Of a stretch of 64,000 nt of DNA, positions 1 to 13,684 are shown in pieces. Within the stretch, counting starts at the first letter, position 1, and each line of letters starts with the position of its first letter. The notes under the pieces are model-generated. The model was not told where the DNA came from, searched no databases, and saw only the letters and a list, made by a program, of their open reading frames with translations. The translations under genes were made by a program, and so were the position numbers. The stretch comes from Vespa crabro (taxonomy: Eukaryota; Arthropoda; Insecta; Hymenoptera; Vespidae). The stretch lies in assembly GCF_910589235.1 (NCBI RefSeq), contig NC_060955.1, positions 15,514,838-15,578,837 of the forward strand, written 5' to 3'.

Positions 1-1400
1 ATGACAAAAAGCAATCCAGAGAGAAGACAATAGAGGAGAGCTCCCTTGTCGATGAAAAAGGCTACCATACGGCGCTTTTCCACTATACTCTCTCTTCTCT
101 TATGTTCGTACGAGATCAAACTTTCTCTCGATTCCAATAGTAATATGTTATTTTTGTCCGACATCGAAAGAAGATCGATCTTCGAGGATTCTCTTTATAG
201 AAAGTAGAAAGAAAAATTGTTCCGAAATCTTTGGAAGAGTTATCTTTTTTTCTTGCATTAAGAACCATCAAGAGACTGCGAAAAGTAAAATCGAGTTTAG
301 CCAAGGGCAAGAAGGTTCTCGCGTTTTTAACCACTTCTTTCTTTCTCTCTCTCTCCTCCTTCCTTCTCTCTTTCTCTCTTTCTTTCTTTCTCTCTTCAGC
401 CTTTTGAAGCATCGAAGAGGAAACAAGAAAAAGGAAGACGCCGAAGAGTGATGGATGATGGGTGGTGTGGAGTGCAAAGGGTCTCGTTTAATGCCTCGAA
501 GCAAAATTCGCAAAATACTCGAGCAGCTGCTTCTCTCTCTTTCTCTTTTTACACACCCTCTCGATTCGGGCCATTTTCTCGCTCCTCGTTCTGTCACTCG
601 CCACACCCCTCTTTCATTCCGGATCCTCCATTTCCGCAGCTTGCTGCGTCTTCCCACCCTTTCTCTATTTCCCTTTTCCAGGAAAGTCTTCCGGCGGTCC
701 GCACTTCCGTCGACTTCACCAACCGCATCCACCTTCCGCTACGATCTACAATTTTTTCTATCTTTTTTCTTCTTTCTTTTTCCCTATTTTTTTTTTTTTT
801 TTGGCAAGCCACGAAGCGAAAGAGAATATTATTGGCCGAGATGAATCATCGTTAATTAATCTACGTGATGTTTTCATAAACGTATGATTAGAACAATAGA
901 AAATGATAGTTTCGTAATAAAATCAAATGAACTTAATTTTTACCTTCAGTCAATTAGCAATAAAATTCAAAGCCCAAAGAAAAGGGTATATATTATTACT
1001 AAGAATTCAACTGTGAGTCATTGACTCGAATCAGCTGAGGAACGTATATAATATACCAAAGAGGAAGCGCGAATCTATAATTAGGTAATTCGTCGTAGTT
1101 TCCGTGTAAGTCGGTTGTACGATCAAAACTGCTGGCCCGGAAGGTCGTTTTCCTTGGCCGAGGGACACGCGAAGAAGGGTAACATCGTTGCACCATGAAC
1201 AGGTGCAGCTTTAAAAAGGGTCTACACTAAAAAGAAAGATATATAAAGGGATGGAGAAAGAGAGGAAGGGAGGGAGATAAGGGTCGTTGTACCTGTGACA
1301 CAATGAACTTCAATAATAGGAGAAATCGTTCCGCGTGATTGATCGATCATGTTGATCTTGCTTGACACTCCTCGACAATTTTATGACAACCCAAGCGTAT

Positions 1401-1403
<3 letters not shown>

Positions 1404-1475
<72 letters not shown>
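1404..1475. repeat. (CT)n microsatellite, 72 bp
   Basis: Near-perfect CT dinucleotide run. The adjoining sequence up to 1990 is AT-rich intron with a short (AT)n at 1821-1838. Confidence 0.97.
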
Positions 1476-1478
<3 letters not shown>

Positions 1479-2350
1479 TTGTTTTCTCTTCTTCGCTTTC
1501 TTCCATTTTAGAATTTCTTTCGACCTTATTGTTCTTGTACGATATTAATAGATTAATAAATCGAAGGAGAAAGATTAATTATGGACATATTTTGTGAAAA
1601 ATTTGTGATTTCTATAATAAAAATAACAAATTGAAGTATACAGAGATACCAAAGAATTAAATCAAGGGTAAGTCAATATTCGTCGACCAATAAAAGCGAA
1701 AAATGGTAGGGTGATGGAAGTGGGATAGGAGGTAGGTACGTTTACTCGTTTAGTTTTCATGGCTGATCACGTGCGGGGAAAAAGACATGACGTTACATCT
1801 TGTGGTGATTTTCTTAAAAAATATATATATATATATATCGATTTTATTTTAATTTTAATTTTTTTAAAAATACGATATCAATTTCATTCATGAATTATTA
1901 TCGTATACAGATATAGAAACGTTAGAGGAAAATTTATCGAAAGATTTCACAGCTTTCTTTTAATGACCAAAAAGTGTGTTCAATCGAGTTGTCGACATGT
2001 CGTAATCGAATCTTCGCGCGGGCGTGTCAAAGTTTTGCAAATGTTATGTGCGCGCATCATCGTTACGTAGAAAAAGAGGAAAAAACAAGATTTTAATGCC
2101 CGACTCCTATCTTTCCTTCGAATGTCGGCAGCTTTGTAATAGGCAGAAAAAAGAGATATCGCAAGAATGAAATAAAAACGATGAACTTTTCTTAATAGCC
2201 TTTCGTTTATCTCGCCTCTTCTTTTGAATATCAAAGGTATACACAGTGCTTGATTCTGTCACGTTACGAGCTCAAGCGATATATGAACGGTTTACGAAAC
2301 TAAAGAGAGAGAGGCGCACGAGGAACTCGTGATCTGTTCGACGATTATCA

Positions 2351-2408
2351 ACGTGCGTGTGCACGCGCGCGCGCGCGTATGTGTATGTGCGCGCGTGCGT
2401 ATACACAT
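2351..2408. repeat. alternating purine-pyrimidine tract (CG/TG/TA)
   Basis: 58 bases alternate purine and pyrimidine without a break, including a (CG)n core near 2363-2376. This is classic Z-DNA-forming composition. Confidence 0.9.
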
Positions 2409-3674
2409 TCGCCATTTCTTGGCACGAAAATTATTACGGCTGAGGTCATTAAACTTACGAACGCTCGCAAAACGCGTAGACGTCGGCAAGATATTGACTG
2501 TAAATCCTTTACCGGGTTGCCTTTTCGTTACGCCGCTAAAATCACTGGAATGTTCTCTATCTTTTTCTCTCTCTCTCTCTCTTTCTTTCTCTTCCCCTCA
2601 CCCTCTTTCTCACATAGACATACTACAAATTTCTCCGTATTCTAGCGCACACGTACGAAACGTACTCCTAATAACGGAATTATGATGTACTCTCGTCATC
2701 CGATGCTTTATTGCAATCGATGAAGAGATCTTCGTTTTCTTTTTATCTTTTATTTTTATATACAGAATGTTTCGTAACGAACGTATGTACGAGACTTACA
2801 ATTTCTTGGGAAAAGCTGAAATCATAAGCGTGTAGACATCCAACGATGCATTTTGTGTCTAGATTTTCTTTTTACTTTATTTTGCATTGTAAATTTTGTA
2901 AATTTTATTTCATTTTTTCATTAATATGTCGATTGCTAAATTATTTCAATACAAATTGATGTACTGATCTATATTAATATATTCATAATTTTTTAAATGA
3001 TTAGATTTAGAAAGATCGAAAAAAGTACTTGTTATAAGTTTCGCATTAGATCTTGCCTTTTATTAGAAAGTAATACTGTGAATCTTTTAAATGTTTTAAT
3101 AAAAAAATCTTGAAGATGTTTGAAATAAAATATATAAAATTGAATATAACTCTATTATATAACCCTGATCCCCCACCCTTCATAGCATTCAACATGTTAA
3201 ATTCGTGCAATTGTAAAGTTCAGAAATTCCATACACGTGATTTTTCTTTAAGTATATTTCTTCAGAGCTTTTGAATGTTATTATTTTTCTTTTCCTGCGC
3301 GATCTTTTCTTCGTTATTTTTATTTTTATTTTTATGTTTATTTATTTTTTTTTTTATTAGTAATATTATTATTATTAGCATTTCCCGTAAGATATGTGCG
3401 AAGGTGTTATCGTCTACGCTGTGCACCGTAGACGGTGTCATGCGTTTTATTATTGCTTTATGACGTTTAGTCGAGCGTGAAAAGTAAATCAACGTCGGGT
3501 CCAGGCCATATAATGTCGCATGTATGCACCACGTAGGTACACGTACGTAGGCACACGTTTATAGAGGAATATTGTATAATATGCGCAGCGGGTCACGCGC
3601 ACTTTACTTCACGGCTTTTTCTTGTAGGCGCTTCACGAATGATATATCTCGGGCTCCTGCGAAATTCTATTTAA

Positions 3675-3678
<4 letters not shown>

Positions 3679-3725
<47 letters not shown>

Positions 3726-3732
3726 TCTCCCT
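3679..3732. repeat. (CT)n microsatellite
   Basis: CT dinucleotide run ending in CCCTCTCTCC. The flanks are ordinary AT-rich intron. Confidence 0.95.
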
Positions 3733-4007
3733 ATTGGCCTCTTTGTCTCTTTTTTTTTTATGTACAAACCTTAGAATTTCTTTATTCCCTGTACTGCTTC
3801 CAATGAAGACCTTACAATACACATGTTTTACATCGATCTTAAATATGACTCTATATAAAAAAAATATAATAAATAAATATTAGAAAAAGAATGAATCGAA
3901 TATCTAACATATCTAAGCACTATTATAATCATTAGTTATATCAGATTAGCATAGATTTCGATCCATTAACAATAGATCGTTTTACTGACGCCTTTTCTAT
4001 AAACGAT

Positions 4008-4032
4008 CTTTTTTTTTCTGTTACAGGTAAAT
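4008..4032 (+). promoter_or_regulatory. weaker candidate recursive splice site
   Basis: A T-rich tract (TTTTTTTTTCTGTTACAG) ends at 4026 and is followed directly by GTAAAT at 4027-4032. The acceptor half is strong; the donor half lacks the +5 G. It lies about 25.5 kb upstream of the stronger site at 29573. Confidence 0.3.
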
Positions 4033-4443
4033 AAGAAGACACAAAGTGGCATTTCTCTTTCTTCCGAGTCCCTTCTAAACTACGTCGAGAGTGTCAAGTA
4101 AAAGAAGGATAGAAAGAAAAGTACTTTCCTACTTTTACAGATGGTGGCAGACGCTTTCCTTTGTGCTCACTATCGTAGATGTCTTCGTCTTTAGCGTAGG
4201 TGTAGGTGGGAGCTGAGTTAAAGCGGATTTTATCGCACAGCGTGCCGACTTTTATCGAAAATGCCGTGCTCGTCGTCCTTAACACCCCGTTGGGGACGAA
4301 GAAGCCGTGATTTATATGAGGGTGATCGTCCGTCGTAAGCCTCTCGCGTTAGAATCGATCGAAGCACGCGAGCTCAGAGGGTGGTGGACACGTGAGCAAG
4401 AGCGAGCAAGCAAGCAAGCGAACGAGCGAGCGAGAATAAGAGA

Positions 4444-4445
<2 letters not shown>

Positions 4446-4496
<51 letters not shown>
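4446..4496. repeat. (GA)n microsatellite
   Basis: Uninterrupted GA run of about 51 bp, following a degenerate (GAGC/AAGC)n stretch at 4393-4434. Confidence 0.95.
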
Positions 4497-4499
<3 letters not shown>

Positions 4500-5240
4500 T
4501 AAAGATAGGGTGGTCACGTCGCCACGAAATTAGATCGTTCGGAGTCTCTCTCCGAATCGAGATTTCGGGGAAACAATTTACACGAATCGTGTTCGTGAGA
4601 ATTAGCTTTGATTAACCACCGAAGTAATCGTATTTTCAATGCGAACCATTGCCATCATCGCATTGTCTAGTTAAATATTTGAGAGACAAGCATCGTTTGC
4701 CGTCTACTACGTGAATGCGTGATTAATTCGCTTTGATTAATTTGCTGTTTATAATCGCTTTGAAGGTAGACGAGCTGATTATAACGCGTATTCTGAATAT
4801 TTCAAAGATTTCTAATTAAAAATTGTTGTTATTTCTTTGAGATAAAAAGATCTCTTAATGATAATAAGAACAACGAAAAAAGAAGATTTATATTTATCGT
4901 AATGACGATAGAAACTAGCGTGAAAGCGAGCATGAGTCTCTAATCGTATTTGTCTACGTCAGTCAAGTTAGTTGCTGGTAAAGAGTAAAGACGAGAGAGA
5001 GACAGACAGAGGGAGGTAGGGAGATAGAGAGAGAGAGAATCGAGAGAGAGAGAGAGAGAGAGATCGACGGCCGTCAATTAGAAAATCTTTCGATGTATAC
5101 GCCAGTGCAGTTGCAAGAGACACAGCGGCAACGACCGGCTTCAAGGTAGCAAAGCAAGCAGTGGGGAGCTTATATAAGTTGTTTGGAGGTCTGCTCATAC
5201 TCTAGAAACTAAGTAGGAACGAAATGTGGTGGGAGTTAAA

Positions 5241-5250
5241 GAGAGAGAGT

Positions 5251-5312
<62 letters not shown>
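5241..5312. repeat. (GA)n microsatellite
   Basis: GA run of about 72 bp with one AAA interruption. A shorter interrupted GA block lies at 5021-5063. Confidence 0.95.
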
Positions 5313-5316
<4 letters not shown>

Positions 5317-6020
5317 GTTTATTTATGAAAGAGAGCGAAAAAGACCGAACGAGTTTACATTAACCATGCATCTACATACTTCTTGCTATCACTCCCGCGT
5401 GATTCCTTAAGCATAAAGTCGATAAAAGTAATTTATGCAAAATTCCTATTTATCGTTCAGTCGTATAGGCTAGTTATTTATAGATGACGAAGTATCTTGA
5501 TATTCTTAGTATTGAATAACGATATTTTATTTTGTGATTGTATATGTACTTGATGATAATGATTTTACATATCTGACGTACATATTATATATTATATGAA
5601 AAGATCCTATACTATTTGATATCATAATTATATTTTACAGCTTTAACGATTTAACCTAGATAGATCTGATGTAATTATTTAATAATAAGAAGAAAATAAG
5701 AAAAAATGAAAAAAGTACGTCAGATTGGTATCGGTAACACGAATAATTAAAAGTAAGAAGGCTTTATATATTTTATTCGAAAAATAGACGAAGAGAAACA
5801 ATACTTCAATGGGGTAACACAGAAGAACGATTTTCGTACCGTTAATAGCTTTCACGCCAGAAACACACATCGTGGTTTAATTTACAGGAAATCCTTGACT
5901 GGCCATAGATTTCCATTTAACCAGGGAGATTCTCGCTCTCGTAAATGCTAGCCGAACTGATCCCAACGGCGGTCTAATTATTCCGCATGTACTGCGAGAT
6001 GCGATTTACGCGATATAGTA

Positions 6021-6169
<149 letters not shown>

Positions 6170-6203
6170 CATTTTCTCACATAGATATACATAGATGCAC
6201 GCT

Positions 6204-6206
<3 letters not shown>

Positions 6207-6249
<43 letters not shown>
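6207..6249. repeat. (AT)n microsatellite
   Basis: Perfect AT run of about 43 bp downstream of the 146-bp CT array. Confidence 0.96.
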
Positions 6250-6252
<3 letters not shown>

Positions 6253-6920
6253 TTTCATACGCTCCATAGGCATTCTCGAAGTTGCATTTTCAAGGTGAAT
6301 GGTTAATTGAAACTTTATCGTGTTTCTCACGACATGATGTGTGAAAGATCATATTCTCCGGATCTCCTTCATTTCTCTCATCTATTTTTCTCTTTCCTTT
6401 AACGATCGTTTACAAAAACAGTTCGTATCTTAAAGTACTTCAATCAAATTAGAAAGTGGAGACTTTTGATGATGCTCTCTTTCTCGCACGTATACACTTA
6501 CAAAAATATTGGGATATTTTATTTTCACTTTTTTTTCCGTACTGCTCCAATCTTTAAAGGCTTTTTCTTTCCCTTTTTTTTTTTTTAGAGTGGGGATAAA
6601 TGAAACCAATCAAAGGGGGGTTTGACATTTTATAGCTAATTTCGCAAAGCCCTCGTACCACTTTTTTCTTTCCTCCTCCCTCTTAATTTCCTCCCTCCAA
6701 TGGTCCTTTATTACCTTCCTACATCACGATTTCGCGATCTCTTTCGACTACTTTTATTCGACGAACTTTCCGATTCGAGAGGACGTCGTTGATGCTCGTC
6801 GAGGACCGCGGAGACCCTTCGCATCGGACATTTAAATGCAAATACACTTTTTACTTATATTTATATGCAAATACATTTTCCCCTTAGTCGATCGGAGATG
6901 TACGTGCGAGCGCATGAGCG

Positions 6921-7420
6921 NNNNNNNNNNNNNNNNNNNNNNNNNNNNNNNNNNNNNNNNNNNNNNNNNNNNNNNNNNNNNNNNNNNNNNNNNNNNNNNN
7001 NNNNNNNNNNNNNNNNNNNNNNNNNNNNNNNNNNNNNNNNNNNNNNNNNNNNNNNNNNNNNNNNNNNNNNNNNNNNNNNNNNNNNNNNNNNNNNNNNNNN
7101 NNNNNNNNNNNNNNNNNNNNNNNNNNNNNNNNNNNNNNNNNNNNNNNNNNNNNNNNNNNNNNNNNNNNNNNNNNNNNNNNNNNNNNNNNNNNNNNNNNNN
7201 NNNNNNNNNNNNNNNNNNNNNNNNNNNNNNNNNNNNNNNNNNNNNNNNNNNNNNNNNNNNNNNNNNNNNNNNNNNNNNNNNNNNNNNNNNNNNNNNNNNN
7301 NNNNNNNNNNNNNNNNNNNNNNNNNNNNNNNNNNNNNNNNNNNNNNNNNNNNNNNNNNNNNNNNNNNNNNNNNNNNNNNNNNNNNNNNNNNNNNNNNNNN
7401 NNNNNNNNNNNNNNNNNNNN
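6921..7420. other. assembly gap (500 N)
   Basis: Exactly 500 undetermined bases. Open frames crossing it are artefacts. The round number suggests a placeholder gap length, so the real distance across it is unknown. Confidence 0.99.
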
Positions 7421-8577
7421 ATCCTCTTCTTCGTCATTTCGTTCTCCTAGAAAGAGAGAGAGAGAAAGAGAGCGAAAAACGGAGAACGCATTATTTATGC
7501 TTCTGTGCTCTTATGGATGGATATAGAAGGCAGAAAGTTGCCTCGAGCTTCTCAACCTCCATCTATATCTATTCCTTCTTTTCTCTTTTTCAGCATTTCT
7601 CTCTTCTTCCCTCTTTCGCTTCGCTTCCTCAGAATTCAGAATCACAAGGGGATCTGGTTATTACTAAAATTTAGATTTGTCTACAATAGAGGAAAAAAAT
7701 AGATAATGGATAATATTACAGATTTGCAAGTTCATAGAGTATAAATTATACAATGAGCAGAAGAAATGATAATTTAAAGATGTTTACTCAACAAATAAAA
7801 AAAGAAAAAAAGAAAAAAAAGAAGAGCAATAAATGTATTTCTCGAGGACGTTCCGTAAATATAAACGTATGATACGCACAAGTTCACGCATACGCATACA
7901 GTCAGTGACTTTATGTGGCACAAGGATGCAGCTCGTCTGGGTCATTACTGTATCGCCCTCCTTCTCCTCCACCTCTTTCTCTCCTTTCCTCCAACTCTTT
8001 CTCTCCTCTCCTCCACCTCCTTTTCTTCTCTTCTCTCCTCTTGTTCGCTTATACTCGCATGCACGTGTACCTCTCTTCTCGTCATCGACGTACGTACTCG
8101 TTCGTGCATACACAGAACCTCTCTTTGGCCCCTCTATGGGAGAGACGTATAACGATCATCGGAACAGTCAGGGCTGGTTATGGAAAGCAACGAGGGGATC
8201 CTTCAAGCACGAATCTCCTATCGAAAATCTACGACGTATTATTCACACCGGTGAAGATCTTTCTCACATTTATTATAGTGTCTCCTGGGCTCATCGAATA
8301 AATATCCGTTATTATATTCGTCACATTTTCTGAAATCTGTTGATCGATAATCTCTCACGTTGTTATTTGTTGGGGTAAAATTTTTTCTCTTTTTTTTTTC
8401 TTTTTTTCTTTATCTTACTCTTACTTAACTTGCAATGTTTCACTGTAAATTACGAATTTCAAAGATATTCTACAGTTTTCATAAACAAAGTAAGTATATT
8501 ACGCTCGATGGAGCCGATATATGTCCGAGTAGATATCAGGAATATTAAAGAGTGTGGTGTGACGAGAGCGAGCGTGG

Positions 8578-8760
8578 CAAAAAAAAAAATAAAGAAAAAA
8601 AGGAAGGAAGGAAGGAAGGAAGTAGTAAGGTAGGAAGGAAGGAAAGAAGAAAGAAAGAAAAAAAAGAAAGAAAGAATGAAAAGAAGAAAGAAAGAAAGAA
8701 AGAATGAAAAGAGAAGAGAAACGAAACGAAACTAAACGAAGAAGTGAAGAGCGAGAAGGC
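8578..8760. repeat. homopurine tract (GGAA/GAAA repeats)
   Basis: About 180 bp of almost only A and G on the + strand, with GGAA and GAAA tetranucleotide repeats. Such tracts can form triplex DNA. Confidence 0.85.
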
Positions 8761-9038
8761 AAAGTCTCTCTGTACGAGGGATTTACACAATGGAATTCAT
8801 TGTACCTCGACGAGACCGTACAAGGCAGACTCGCGATAACTTTGAAGATGTTGAAAATACACGACGTTTCTACGAAAAAAGCAATAAGAATGGTTAGAAA
8901 GAGGAGGGAAATACGGAGAAAAAAAATTTCAAGGAATACGAGACAGTACTTGCCAATATCAATGATTCTTCAACTCTTTCTCGGTGGTTTGTAATAGTCT
9001 TAATAAACCAAAAGAAAAATTTTCTAAATATTGAAAGA

Positions 9039-9085
<47 letters not shown>

Positions 9086-10417
9086 TTTTGTAATTTAAAA
9101 TTCTTTTGAGTACTATTATTTTTCCCCACATTTGTCTTTTACACATCGACAAACGTGCCTTATCTTTTGGAACATAATAAATTAATAAAGAAATAAAAGG
9201 GGTACTGCTGCATGCACCTATTTGCGAGGGCCCTCCTACGAGTTGGCCTTTATAATATCCTCGGAGGCAGTCTGGAGAAATTATACAGTCGTTGACGAGG
9301 TCCGAGGCGCGCTCGTAAAACGTCGTCCTCTGAAAATTGACGTAATTCGTTGGCTCATACGTACGTTCAATTTTTATTATCTCCCATTTGGTCCACAGGC
9401 GCTTGTCCAAACGGTGATTATGTAATCAAAGCTTTTTTCTTTTCTTTTCTTTTCTTTCTTTTGTTTTTTTTTTGTTTTATGTTTATTCTTATGTCACGAT
9501 ATAACGATCTTGTTTTCTAAAAACAAACAATAGATAATAATCAATGTCAATTTTATATTCGTCAAATTTTATTTCTTATGTAAGGCGAGCTTAATATCAA
9601 CGTTATTCTTTTTATATATTTTTATTATGATATAGGTCAAACGTGGTGGGCAACTTCTCCGCCGCACGTTCTCCACCATCAATCAATCCATTCCCCTACT
9701 ACATTTTAGTTCACTAACCATCACTCACTCCATGCTTAAAAATAAAAGCCGTGCACAGCTCTACGAGCTGTGTATGTGGCCCACAGGCCGGCGGCAGTTG
9801 TCTACGTTTGATATAGGTAATAATTGTAAGCGAAAACATTTCGGCGAGGTTGATAGTATTGAAAATTATTAAGACAAAGGAGAAGGATAAATGAGGAGAG
9901 GATATTAAACGAGGAATGTTTTTCGCAGGAGACAGTAGGACTGGCTGGCTTGACTGCCGGCACTCCTTTTTTTTTGTCTCTCCGTTTCTCTTTTTCTTAT
10001 TCGTATATAAATTAAAGAAAGAATATAATTTTACCAACCAATTAGCGTCCTCCTTCATTTCCATTCTTTTTCCCTCCCGCTTGTCTTTCTCATTTTTCTT
10101 TTCTTCCTCGTTTTTTTCCCCTACGATAAAAGCGTACGAACATTTTTCACGATTTTTCAATCGGAAAAGGGACCTCTCCTACTGACAATTAGCATCTTTT
10201 ACCCTCTCTCACTCCATTTCCTTTCTCTTTTTTTTTCTTCGTTTCCCGTTATTTTCGATCCTCGACTTATTTCCGAGAGTACGAACAGAGGAGGAGGTTT
10301 CGTGAACCTTTCGAATTAAGTAAGACTTAAAGAGAAAGAGAAAGAAAAAGAAAGAAGATACAAAAGAATGAAAGATAAGGACTATTATTCGAACAACGCG
10401 AATTTTGTGAAAGCATT

Positions 10418-10421
<4 letters not shown>

Positions 10422-10472
<51 letters not shown>
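10422..10472. repeat. (CT)n microsatellite
   Basis: Perfect CT run of about 51 bp. Confidence 0.95.
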
Positions 10473-10474
<2 letters not shown>

Positions 10475-11212
10475 GTTTGCTCTTGGAAAACCACTTAACA
10501 TGTTTTGCATGTCAGCGAAATTGCATCCTTACTCTAAATTCGAATAATTTCGACTTTTGCAACAGATTCGAAGAGAAGTTATATCATTTATCGGTCGATC
10601 TTTGAGAATAAAAAAATCTTCATTCTTGATAAGGGAAAAAGGAATAAGCGGGGTTATGGTACATCGATCGTAATCTATAGCTAATTTCTTTCAACGAGCT
10701 ATTAGCGTCGATCGAACTCAATTCGAACGTATAAAAAGTCTTAAATTGATCGAAAACTAAATGTAAAATTAAAGGAGACGAGGAATTGCGAAACTATAGA
10801 GAGAAAGAGAGACAGACATGTATGGTTTGGGTGTAAAAACGAGGAAGAGTCTAGACGGACAATAACGATTCTCGAAAGGGGTTGGCAGAATTACAGGAGG
10901 GGCAAGAGGTTACAAGAGGGAAAAGAAGAAAGCGTTCTCTCGTTAACGTGGAAACGAGCGAGCGAGCGAGCAAGTGAGCGAGGTCTTTCGAATCACTATG
11001 TAGCGCTGTTTTCTCTTTTTCTTTCTTATATTCTACACGGTCTCATGAGGAGACGAAACGAAGAGAAGCAATAAATCTTGCAATAATCGTAGCTCTGCCC
11101 CTGTTGGCAAGCTTTACCCTCCTCTCTCTCTGTCTCTCTGTCTCTCTTTTTCTCTTCCCCTCCTTTTTTCTGTCCTCTCCTCTCTGTCGCTGTTTCTCTT
11201 AACATCAACGCA

Positions 11213-11344
11213 ATGCCACTGGTAACAGGAGCAACAGAGATGTCAGAAATCAGCCAGTTCTTCGCAACCGAGAAGAGTCGCAAAATTGTCGATGACGATA
11301 GACGAAAGCTAAACCAAGAGAGCAATAAGACTACTCTCTCGTAA
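11213..11344 (+). CDS. small unrecognised ORF, 43 codons
   Basis: ATG at 11213 opens a 43-residue frame (begins MPLVTGATEMSEISQF) ending TAA at 11342-11344. Composition is balanced and charged, unlike the repeat-derived frames around it. There is no recognised family or splice signal, and no transcript support is visible. It may be a chance frame in a non-repetitive island. Confidence 0.12.
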   Translation: MPLVTGATEMSEISQFFATEKSRKIVDDDRRKLNQESNKTTLS

Positions 11345-13640
11345 CGTCACGAGGCCATCGCCGTAGGCCAATGAATCGTGTCAGCTTCATTTGCTTTTCA
11401 ACTTGTCAATTAATATTAACTCGACTCTCATTTTGAGACGCACAACAAGTATTTATGACTGGATGGAAAGTCAAATTTCTATCGGAGAAATTCGAGGAAA
11501 TCCATTTCTTCTTACTCTTTACCATTCGTGTCATCGACAGGGATAGTCCGTCATGGCACGACGGCCATTTGTTCGACCGGCTGCTGTTACTGCCACCGAT
11601 GTGTGCGTGCTGCTGCTGCACGTCTCTTCGTAGTCGAGCACACACGTATTTGTACAGCTAGATCAACATACGAAAGTGAGTCCGTGCTTGAACGTTATAG
11701 GTATACCGGGAACAGTGAGAAATCTGCTGTTGAAGAGAGGAGGAAAAGGAAGAGGATTGAATATAGGTAGGAACGGAGTAGACGGACATGGACAGGACAG
11801 GACCTATCTTCTAGATTTTTTATTTTCTTCTAGATGAGTCGATCAATGAATAATCTTTCGCTCTTTATAAATTGCGCTAAAAAAATTGCCATTTATGAAT
11901 AAGTGAAATTTATGATTTGCCATATCTGTTAAAGAGAAAGAAGCTGAGAGAGCGTAAAATAGCGAGCATAATCCCCTCGTTGCTCGTTATTGCTTGGCGA
12001 ATTTTAGCATCGTGCCATGGTAGCACGGCTATTTTTGTTCGCTTGGCACTGCACTCGAATCTTTATCTCTTTTCTCTCTCTCTCTCTCTCCCTCCCCCCT
12101 TTCTCTTTATATTTTTCTTTTTCAACGTTCTTCCTTCCCCAAACGTGGTCTCTTTTTTTCTTTCTTGTTGAGGGAAACCGAAGAAAAGCCAGTCTGGGAA
12201 AAACGAAATTAATGTTTAGAACGTGTGTGGTCCAGCAGGAGAGGAATCGGGTCTTCTTCCGTTGTCTTGTGTCTCTTGAGACCATGTTAAAGGATAAATC
12301 CTGCCTTTTGTTTTTTTTTATAGTTCAGATATTGTATGGATGGAATTATGATGTGCGAAAACAGTTTTTTTTACGGAGGGTCATACATTTAGATAATTAT
12401 GATTTACGATTAGCCAAATTTATAAAATTACTGTTTATTCGATAAAGCGCGATCTCTATTTTTAATTAAATTGATGAGAAATGCGATCTTTTTTTTTTTT
12501 TTTTTTTTTTTTTATAACATCTTTACTCTTCTATAGTAACATCAATGAGAAACTTTTTACAAGCGCGATTTTCTTCGAATACAAAATTCGATTGCTAAAG
12601 GCTGTTTGGTTCTTTTTATTAAAAATCATCCTAAATTCATTCTTTGCAGGTACCCCAACGTTATTATCGCGTTCAGGTCATTGCCGTTCGTTTTATGAGA
12701 ATGTCAATCGGTGAGCTTTATTACCCTCTTTATCTATCGATTGACGTGACGACAAAATGTTTATTGTTCTTTCATTTCGCAAGTGTCGGGGTTATCATGT
12801 CAGATGTCAAAACAGCAAAGCCGTGAAATTTATAAAGGAAGGCAGATTCAAAAGGAAGGACGGACGACCTTCATGGTTATATTTTCCAAAGAATCGGATA
12901 AATTTTCATAAGATTCTTTTCTCTTTGGGTCGACAGAAATCACTTGATAAAAATCTTAATAAGGAATTCCTCTTAAGGCCGTTTTAACACTTCGAATGTT
13001 CCATCATCCATAGATACTTTTTTTTTTTATTCATGCAAGAACGATTTCTCAGTACATAAATTTTTTCTTTTCTTTTATCCTTTTTTTTTATGATCAGAAA
13101 GTGTTAACTGTTTAAGTCCTTCACTAAAATAAATTACCTTCATTTTCGTAATAAATCACAAAATATATATTTAAAACGAAATGGTAAAAAAAATTACATT
13201 AATTCTGAACTTTACTACAGTGTAAACTGCGCGTGAATAGAGTAGTCTTACTGACTTTTTTGCCCCTTCCAGGGATTACGAGCTGAACATGATCGGTACG
13301 TTAAATTGATACGTTACGATCGGTAAAAGTGTTAAATCGTATTATACTTTTCAGTTGCCTACCAGAAATAAAAGTCAATCAATCTTTTCATGTCGAAATA
13401 AATCGATTAGAATGCGAAATTATCGCTGATATCAAAATCTCCTTCGATGAGAGAAAATACGAATGTACGATCCTGGAATATTACTCGTCCGATAAGACTC
13501 GCTTTTCGCGAGAGTTGATAGTGAACGGCACGTTTAGATAGGGCCAAGCATAAAAATTGCATAAAAATATCATTGTCCCAGTATTGGCGAGTGTATCTTT
13601 TGAAAGAAAAGGAAAAAAGAAGAAATAGAGAAACGAAAAA

Positions 13641-13684
<44 letters not shown>

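Larger units (their letters stand above)
7421..11000 (+). other. intron segment without recognised gene
   Basis: Holds CT-rich blocks (7960-8045), a purine-only AAGG/AAAG tract (8578-8760), (GA)n at 9041-9082 and (CT)n at 10422-10472. The 166-codon frame at 7833-8333 runs partly through CT repeats and matches no family I know. Confidence 0.7.

Noticed and set aside
5168..5200. CTTATATAAG palindrome as a TATA box
   Set aside because: No convincing initiator or downstream gene; a TATA-like word is expected by chance in AT-rich DNA.
6832..7674. Long open frames on both strands across the N run
   Set aside because: They are open only because undetermined bases translate as X.
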